From Streptomyces sp. NBC_01451 (GTDB lineage Bacteria; Actinomycetota; Actinomycetes; Streptomycetales; Streptomycetaceae): 64,000 bases of DNA. Shown here piece after piece: positions 59,421 to 64,000 of the stretch (positions are counted from its first letter, which is position 1; every line of letters begins with the position of its first letter). The stretch spans positions 2,108,001 through 2,172,000 of the forward strand of contig NZ_CP109479.1 in assembly GCF_036227485.1 (NCBI RefSeq). The letters are read 5' to 3'. The position numbers and the translations under genes were made by a program. Below the pieces are notes generated by a model. That model had not been told where the DNA came from, did not search any database, and was given only the letters and a program-made list of their open reading frames with translations.

Positions 59421-61790
59421 TCAACTCCCCAGTGCGAGACGGGGTTTGGGGGCGTCCGTGCGCCCGGTGCGCGGGCGTCGGTTGCCCGCCCGGTACGGGG
59501 CCGGCCAGACGGCGCCCGGACCGTCGTACTCCTGCTCGGCCGCCGCGTGCAGGGTCCAGTTCGGGTCGTAGAGGTGCGGGCGGGCCAGCGCGCACAGGTC
59601 CGTACGGCCCGCCAGGATCAGGGAGTTGACGTCGTCCCAGGAGGAGATCGCGCCGACGGCGATCACCGGGGCGCCGGTCTCGTGGCGGATGCGGTCGGCG
59701 AACGGGGTCTGGTAGGAGCGGCCGTACTCCGGACGTTCGTCGGGCACCACCTGGCCGGTCGACACGTCGATCGCGTCGGCTCCGTGGGCGACGAAGGCGC
59801 GCGCGATCGCGACGGCGTCCTCGGCCGTCGTACCGCCGTCGGCCCAGTCCGTGGCCGAGATGCGGACGGTCATGGGCCGGCCCTCCGGCCACACCTCCCG
59901 TACGGCGTCGAAGACTTCGAGGGGGAAACGGAGCCGCGCGGCGAGCGGGCCTCCGTACGCGTCCGTGCGGTGGTTGGTGAGCGGGGAGAGGAAGCCGGAG
60001 AGCAAGTAGCCGTGGGCGCAGTGCAGTTCGAGGAGGTCGAAGTCGGCGTGGACGGCTCGGTGGGCGGCTGCCGTGAACTGCTCTCGGATCGTTGAGAGTT
60101 GAGCGACCGTCAGTTCTCGTGGGGTCTGGCTGCCCGGCCGGTACGGGATCGGGGAAGCGGCGACCAGCGGCCAGTTGCCCTCCTCCAGCGGCTCGGCGCC
60201 GTAGGCGGCCTCCCACATCGGCTTCGTCGAGCCCTTGCGGCCGGAGTGGCCGAGCTGGACGCCGAGTGCGGTGCCGGGGGCCTGGGAGTGGACGAAGTCG
60301 GTGATGCGTCGCCAGGCCTCCGTCTGCCGGTCCGTGTAGAGGCCGGCGCAGCCCGGGGTGATGCGTCCCTCGGCGCCGACGCACACCATCTCGGACATCA
60401 CCAGTCCGGCGCCGCCGAGTGCTCTGGCGCCCAGGTGGACGAGGTGGAAGTCGCCGGGGACGCCTTCCGTGGCCGAGTACATGTCCATGGGGGACACGAC
60501 GACGCGGTTGCGGAGGGTCAGCCCGCGCAATCGGAAGGGCGTGAACATCGGCGGGGTGGCGGGTGGGCAGCCGAACTCCCGCTCCACGCCGGCGGTGAAG
60601 TGCGGGTCCCGCAGCCGCAGGTTGTCGTGGGTGACGCGGCGGCTGCGGGTGAGGAGGTTGAACGCGAACTGGCGGGGCGGCTGGTCGAGGTAGAGGGGCA
60701 GGTTCTCGAACCACTCCAGGCTGGCGCGGGCCGCCCGCTGGGTGGAGGCGACGACGGGCCGCCGCTCCTCCTCGTACGCCGCCAGCGCCTCGGCCAGCGT
60801 CGGCCGCTCCTCCAGACAGGCGGCGAGCGCGAGGGCGTCCTCGACGGCGAGCTTGGTGCCGGAGCCGATGGAGAAGTGGGCGGTGTGGGCGGCGTCCCCG
60901 AGGAGCACGATGTTGCCGTGCGACCAGCGGTCGTTGACGACCGTACGGAAGGTGGTCCACGCGGGCCTGTTCGCGCGCAGCGGCCGTCCGCCGAGGGCGT
61001 CCGTGAAGATCTTGGCGCAGCGGTCGACGGATTCCGGTACGTCCGTCCGGTCGAAGCCCGCCGCCCGCCACACCTCCTCCCGCATCTCGACGATCACGGT
61101 CGAGGCGTCGGCGGAGTACGGGTATCCGTGGAGCTGCATCACGCCGTGCTCCGTCTCCGCGATCTCGAAGCGGAAGGCGTCGAAGGCGAAGTCGGCGGCG
61201 AGCCAGAGGTAGCGGCAGCGGTGGGTGGTCAGGCTGGGCCGGAACTCCTGGGCGTAGGCCTCGCGGGTGGTGCTGTGCACGCCGTCGGCGGCGATGACCA
61301 GGTCGTACGTCTGCGCCAGCCACTCCGGGTACGGCGCCTCCGTACGGAAGCGCAGTTCGACGCCGAGCGAGCGGCAGCGGGCGTGCAGGATCTCCAGGAG
61401 CCGGCGTCTGCCCAGGGCGGCGAAGCCGTGTCCTCCGGAGGTGTGGCGGGTGTCGCGGTGGACGATGTGGATGTCGTCCCAGCGGGTGAAGTGTCGCCGC
61501 AGGGCCTCGTGGACCACGGGGTCGGCGTGTTCTATGCCGCCGAGGGTCTCGTCGGAGAGGACGACTCCGAAGCCGAAGGTGTCGTCGGGGGCGTTGCGTT
61601 CCCAGAGGGTGATCTGCCGATCGGGGTGGAGGCGTTTGAGGAGGGCGGCGGCGTACAGGCCTCCGGGGCCGCCGCCGATGATCGCGATTCGGTGGGGGTG
61701 GTTCGGATGCGACGGCGGGTGCGGGTTCGTTGTGGCTGGCCGCGCAGTTCCCCGCGCCCCTGGGTGTGCCGCCCCTGACGTCGGTTTCAT
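59421..61790 (-). CDS. Fused FAD aryl-CoA monooxygenase / old-yellow-enzyme reductase (ACMR-like)
   Basis: 789 residues from the ATG at 61790, which overlaps the hydratase stop (ATGA). Residues about 33-390 form a group A flavin monooxygenase (RIAIIGGGPGGLYAAALLKR, LVIAADGVHSTTREAYAQEF, VLLGDAAHTAHFSIGSGTKL). Residues about 415-760 form an OYE-type FMN barrel (TPFRLRGLTLRNRVVVSPMD, VQLGHSGRKGSTKPMW, HADFDLLELHCAHGYLLSGF). The same fusion is known as salicylyl-CoA 5-hydroxylase and, in Azoarcus, as 2-aminobenzoyl-CoA monooxygenase/reductase, which hydroxylates and then reduces the ring. Residues 10-22 are encoded by a dispersed repeat (61729-61761). The first 32 residues are otherwise not needed. 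Confidence 0.88.
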   Translation of the reverse strand: MKPTSGAAHPGARGTARPATTNPHPPSHPNHPHRIAIIGGGPGGLYAAALLKRLHPDRQITLWERNAPDDTFGFGVVLSDETLGGIEHADPVVHEALRRHFTRWDDIHIVHRDTRHTSGGHGFAALGRRRLLEILHARCRSLGVELRFRTEAPYPEWLAQTYDLVIAADGVHSTTREAYAQEFRPSLTTHRCRYLWLAADFAFDAFRFEIAETEHGVMQLHGYPYSADASTVIVEMREEVWRAAGFDRTDVPESVDRCAKIFTDALGGRPLRANRPAWTTFRTVVNDRWSHGNIVLLGDAAHTAHFSIGSGTKLAVEDALALAACLEERPTLAEALAAYEEERRPVVASTQRAARASLEWFENLPLYLDQPPRQFAFNLLTRSRRVTHDNLRLRDPHFTAGVEREFGCPPATPPMFTPFRLRGLTLRNRVVVSPMDMYSATEGVPGDFHLVHLGARALGGAGLVMSEMVCVGAEGRITPGCAGLYTDRQTEAWRRITDFVHSQAPGTALGVQLGHSGRKGSTKPMWEAAYGAEPLEEGNWPLVAASPIPYRPGSQTPRELTVAQLSTIREQFTAAAHRAVHADFDLLELHCAHGYLLSGFLSPLTNHRTDAYGGPLAARLRFPLEVFDAVREVWPEGRPMTVRISATDWADGGTTAEDAVAIARAFVAHGADAIDVSTGQVVPDERPEYGRSYQTPFADRIRHETGAPVIAVGAISSWDDVNSLILAGRTDLCALARPHLYDPNWTLHAAAEQEYDGPGAVWPAPYRAGNRRPRTGRTDAPKPRLALGS
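61729..61761. repeat. Dispersed Streptomyces-type repeat, copy B, inside coding sequence
   Basis: The complement reads AGGGGCGCGGGGAACTGCGC, GGCCAGCCACAAC, the same element as copy A at 42058-42099 with one base changed. It lies within the N-terminal coding part of the fused monooxygenase, where it is translated as GARGTARPATTN without breaking the frame. Confidence 0.8.
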
Positions 61791-62617
61791 CGTCCCCGCC
61801 ATTTCGGGGGGCGCTTCTCGGTGAACGCGGCGTGGAACTCGGCGTAGTCCTCGCCGGTCATGAGGAGGGCCTGGGTCGCGGCGTCCAGTTCCACGGCTGC
61901 GGCCAGCGGCATGTCCAGTTCGGCGGTGAGGAGGGCCTTGGTCTGCGCGTACGCCAGTGCCGGGCCCTCCGCGAGGTGGTGGGCCAGCGTCTGGGCCGCC
62001 TCGTCGGCGCGGCCCTCGTCGGTCAGCCGGCTGATCAGGCCGATGCGCTCGGCCTCGGGTGCCCGCACCGGCTCGCCGAGCATCAGCAGGCGGGTCGCGT
62101 GGCCGAGTCCGACGACCCGGGGCAGCAGGTAGGCGGCGCCCATGTCGCCGCCGGAGAGGCCGACCCGGGTGAAGAGGAACGCGAAGCGCGCGGACGGGTC
62201 GGCGACGCGGAAGTCGGCGGCCAGCGCGAGAACCGCACCGGCGCCGGCCGCCACCCCGTGCACCGCCGCGATCACCGGGAACGGGCATTCCCGTACGGCC
62301 CGTACGACCTGTCCGGTCATCCGGTTGAAGTCGAGCAGCTGGGCGGTGTCCATGGACAGGGTCGCGCCGATGATCTCGTCGACGTCACCGCCCGAGCAGA
62401 AGCCGCGGCCCTCGCCGGCGAGCACCAGCGCCCGTACGGATCGCTCCCGGGACAGCTCGGCGAGCAGGTCGCGCAGGTCGGCGTAGGCGCCGAAGGTGAG
62501 GGCGTTGAGTTTCTCGGGGCGCGCGAGGGTGACGGTGGCCACGCCGGTGGGGGCGAGGTCGAGGCGGAGGTGGTGCCAGGTGGAGGTGCGGGGGGTCGAG
62601 CCGGTGAAGGGACTCAT
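61787..62617 (-). CDS. Enoyl-CoA hydratase/isomerase family protein
   Basis: 276 residues. ARPEKLNALTFGAYADLRDL, VLAGEGRGFCSGGDVDEIIG (oxyanion-hole segment), AAVHGVAAGAGAVLALAADF and RFAFLFTRVGLSGGDMGAAY are the crotonase-fold landmarks; one catalytic Glu position is taken by Gly-Asp. It is the first gene of the operon with the fused monooxygenase. A role in hydrating or opening the ring after reduction is likely. Similar hydratases occur in anthranilate and benzoate epoxide routes. Confidence 0.9.
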   Translation of the reverse strand: MSPFTGSTPRTSTWHHLRLDLAPTGVATVTLARPEKLNALTFGAYADLRDLLAELSRERSVRALVLAGEGRGFCSGGDVDEIIGATLSMDTAQLLDFNRMTGQVVRAVRECPFPVIAAVHGVAAGAGAVLALAADFRVADPSARFAFLFTRVGLSGGDMGAAYLLPRVVGLGHATRLLMLGEPVRAPEAERIGLISRLTDEGRADEAAQTLAHHLAEGPALAYAQTKALLTAELDMPLAAAVELDAATQALLMTGEDYAEFHAAFTEKRPPKWRGR

Positions 62618-62653
62618 GCGCGGCCTCCTCGTGACGGGGACGGCTGTCTCACG

Positions 62654-62683
62654 AAGTTATCACTCATCTGTGACTGTCGTCAT
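62654..62683 (-). promoter_or_regulatory. Promoter with TGACTGTCGTCA operator before the hydratase gene
   Basis: Operator at 62671-62682. Leftward -35 ATGACG (complement of 62678-62683) overlaps it; after an 18-base spacer lies TAACTT (complement of 62654-62659). The leader is about 30-40 bases. The arrangement is the same as at 55997-56026. Confidence 0.65.
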
Positions 62684-62887
62684 GAGTACGCGATACAGGG
62701 GGCCGCTGCGGCCCGTTCCGGTGATCCGGTCCCGTCACGAGGCGTCAATAGCGCGGTAACAGTGGGAGTGGTTGCGGGAGACGGGCCGTTGGTCTGGGTA
62801 AGCCGAACGGTGAGCGGGGCCGAAAGTCCCGTGCGGCGCCCGACCAGTGCCCCTGCCGGACCTCGCCGTACCATTCCTATTGTTGAA

Positions 62888-62903
62888 AGCAGGACAACCT
62901 GCT
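62888..62903 (+). promoter_or_regulatory. Inverted repeat over the ribosome-binding region of the anti-sigma-like gene
   Basis: AGCAGG-ACAA-CCTGCT forms a 6-bp stem two bases before the ATG at 62906. It includes the only purine-rich AGG available as ribosome site, so the folded mRNA would limit translation. It could also be a protein-binding site. Confidence 0.4.
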
Positions 62904-62905
62904 CC

Positions 62906-63358
62906 ATGAACGGAACCGCCGTGCAAGAACCCCCCGCCCCCGCCTCCTGGCGTATCGCCCTGCCGCACACCGCCGCGGCCGTGCCTGTCGCCCGCGCACT
63001 GGTCCGCACGGCTCTGACCGAGCTGGAACACGCGGCGGCGGACTGCGACACGGCGGAGCTGCTCACCGCGGAGCTGGTGGCGAACGCCGTGGAGCACACG
63101 GCCGGGGACGCGCCGATAGAGCTGGTGGTGGAGCTGCTGCCGACCAGCTGCCAGGTCGAGGTCCACGATCCCGACCCGGCACCGCCGGGGAATCTCACAC
63201 GGCCGTTGTCGGAGGAGCCGGACCCCTGGCAGGAACACGGCCGGGGGCTGCTGCTGATCCGGACCCTGAGCTCGTCGTGCGGCCACCGGACCACGGACTC
63301 GGGCAAGGCGGTGTGGTTCAGGGTGCCGGTGGTGCCGGCACAGTGGCGCCGGGCGTAG
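62906..63358 (+). CDS. Anti-sigma-type ATP-binding protein (HATPase_c_2)
   Basis: 150 residues. SWRIALPHTAAAVPVARALV, TAELLTAELVANAVEHTAGD (N-box Asn), VEVHDPDPAPPGN (G1 box) and GRGLLLIRTLSSSCGHR (G2 box) form the GHKL fold of RsbW/SpoIIAB-like kinases, which are abundant and mostly orphan in Streptomyces. They bind sigma factors or anti-sigma antagonists. The start follows an inverted repeat (62888-62903). It is convergent with argF. Confidence 0.88.
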   Translation: MNGTAVQEPPAPASWRIALPHTAAAVPVARALVRTALTELEHAAADCDTAELLTAELVANAVEHTAGDAPIELVVELLPTSCQVEVHDPDPAPPGNLTRPLSEEPDPWQEHGRGLLLIRTLSSSCGHRTTDSGKAVWFRVPVVPAQWRRA

Positions 63359-63370
63359 GGGTACGTTTTC

Positions 63371-63438
63371 AAGCCCGTCCGGCGCTTGAGGACAAGGCCC
63401 GTTCAGGGGCCGAGGGGGTCCGGGGGCACAGCCCCCCC
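63371..63438. repeat. Streptomyces intergenic repeat with small hairpins between convergent genes
   Basis: AAGCCCGTCCGGCGCTTGAG, GACAAGGCCC and further on GGGGGCACAGCCCCC. I recognise this as the common Streptomyces intergenic element (GCCCGTCCGGCG-TTGAGGAC...GGGGGC-GCAGCCCCC). Hairpin arms at 63422-63427 and 63431-63436 may serve as terminator for both the anti-sigma-like gene and argF. Confidence 0.65.
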
Positions 63439-63488
63439 CAGGTCGAGGACGGGGGGAGCGGACAGGGGCGGCCGGGGCGAGAGACCCC

Positions 63489-64000
63489 TCACCCCAGCGA
63501 GGCGACCAGCACGGCCTTGATCGTGTGCAACCGGTTCTCCGCCTCGTCGAACACCACCGAGTGCGCCGACTCGAACACCTCGTCCGTGACCTCCAGGGAC
63601 TCCAGACCGTACGTCTCGTGAATCTCGCGCCCCACCTTCGAACCGAGATCGTGGAACGCCGGCAGACAGTGCAGGAACTTCACGTCCGCGTTCCCCGTCG
63701 CCCGCAGGACGTCCATCGTCACGGCGTACGAGGCCAGTGCCGCGATCCGCTCGGCCCACACCTCCTTCGGCTCCCCCATCGACACCCACACGTCGGTGGC
63801 GACGAAGTCGGCGCCCCGCACCCCCTCCGGCACGTCCTCGGTCAGGGTCACCCGCGCACCGCTCGCCTCCGCCAGCTTCCGCGCGTCGGCGACGACACCC
63901 TCGGCGGGCCAGTAGGCCCGCGGCGCGACGATCCGTACGTCCATCCCGAGCAGGGCACCGGTGATCAGATACGAGTTGCCCATGTTGAAGCGGGCGTCGC
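63489..64000 (-). CDS. argF: Ornithine carbamoyltransferase, C-terminal part (5' end outside window)
   Basis: About 170 C-terminal residues are present; the frame is open to the window edge. [60 protein letters not shown], the catalytic-loop [20 protein letters not shown] and [20 protein letters not shown] identify the ornithine (not aspartate) enzyme by the H-C-L-P signature. It makes citrulline from ornithine and carbamoyl phosphate in arginine synthesis. The carbamoyl-phosphate loop lies outside the window. Confidence 0.96.
   Translation of the reverse strand, partial: DARFNMGNSYLITGALLGMDVRIVAPRAYWPAEGVVADARKLAEASGARVTLTEDVPEGVRGADFVATDVWVSMGEPKEVWAERIAALASYAVTMDVLRATGNADVKFLHCLPAFHDLGSKVGREIHETYGLESLEVTDEVFESAHSVVFDEAENRLHTIKAVLVASLG

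Overview
The window is high-GC actinobacterial DNA, most likely from a Streptomyces chromosome. Supporting signs are the extreme GC bias of third codon positions, frequent GTG starts, F420-dependent enzymes, SpoIIE-type phosphatase/anti-sigma-like kinases, a DUF5999 mini-protein and copies of short dispersed repeats typical of Streptomyces intergenic DNA. It opens inside murA and closes inside argF. I see no rRNA, tRNA, transposase, phage gene or CRISPR array.

Region 1 (1-14 kb) is accessory and visibly decaying. A three-gene operon (HemK2-like methyltransferase, CDGSH iron-sulfur protein, heme-oxygenase-like di-iron enzyme), a HAD phosphatase, an F420-dependent LLM oxidoreductase, a PRC-barrel protein, a catalase, two universal stress proteins and a DoxX protein are intact. 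Between them lie relics of a deazaflavin-dependent nitroreductase, a Rieske domain, a small hydrophobic protein, a flavin reductase and pyruvate phosphate dikinase. Two short genes were found by eye: a 24-residue membrane peptide and a 51-residue acidic protein.

Region 2 (14.7-28.5 kb) is a hypoxia/nitrate block: an XRE-PNPOx protein with a P-type cation ATPase, an Rv1733c-like membrane protein, then narK, hemerythrin, narGHJI and a cupin in a tightly coupled operon. A degenerate palindrome, roughly GGGMCSNWCGGCCC, resembling DosR/DevR (OsdR) dormancy boxes, precedes the stress proteins, doxX, the ATPase and the narK divergon. This suggests one low-oxygen regulon reaching from 9.8 to 28.5 kb.

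Region 3 (28.5-39.2 kb) holds an OmpR-type two-component pair, a DUF3500 lipoprotein with a HupE/UreJ-like membrane protein, two MarR regulators, a DUF4142 protein, a stand-alone LanC-like protein with a CCG zinc motif, and a PAS-GAF-SpoIIE-ATPase signalling protein.

Region 4 (39.3-45.1 kb) is a leftward trans-4-hydroxy-L-proline catabolic operon: three-subunit D-hydroxyproline dehydrogenase, a DHDPS-family pyrroline-hydroxycarboxylate deaminase, hydroxyproline 2-epimerase and a GntR regulator. Region 5 (45.1-51.5 kb) couples an MMPL exporter to a NarL-type sensor/regulator pair, followed by a duplicated regulator with a damaged receiver domain.

Region 6 (51.8-64 kb) holds aminopeptidase P, small exported or conserved proteins, and a split aryl-CoA cluster: RidA, acyl-CoA dehydrogenase, benzoate/2-aminobenzoate-CoA ligase, PaaX regulator, a fused flavin monooxygenase/old-yellow-enzyme and an enoyl-CoA hydratase. 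The gene content fits the aerobic 2-aminobenzoyl-CoA (anthranilate) route. Two distant promoters of this cluster carry the same TGACTGTCGTCA site over their -35 boxes, which ties the parts into one regulon. An adenylylsulfate kinase sits inside it. The window ends with an anti-sigma-like ATPase and argF.
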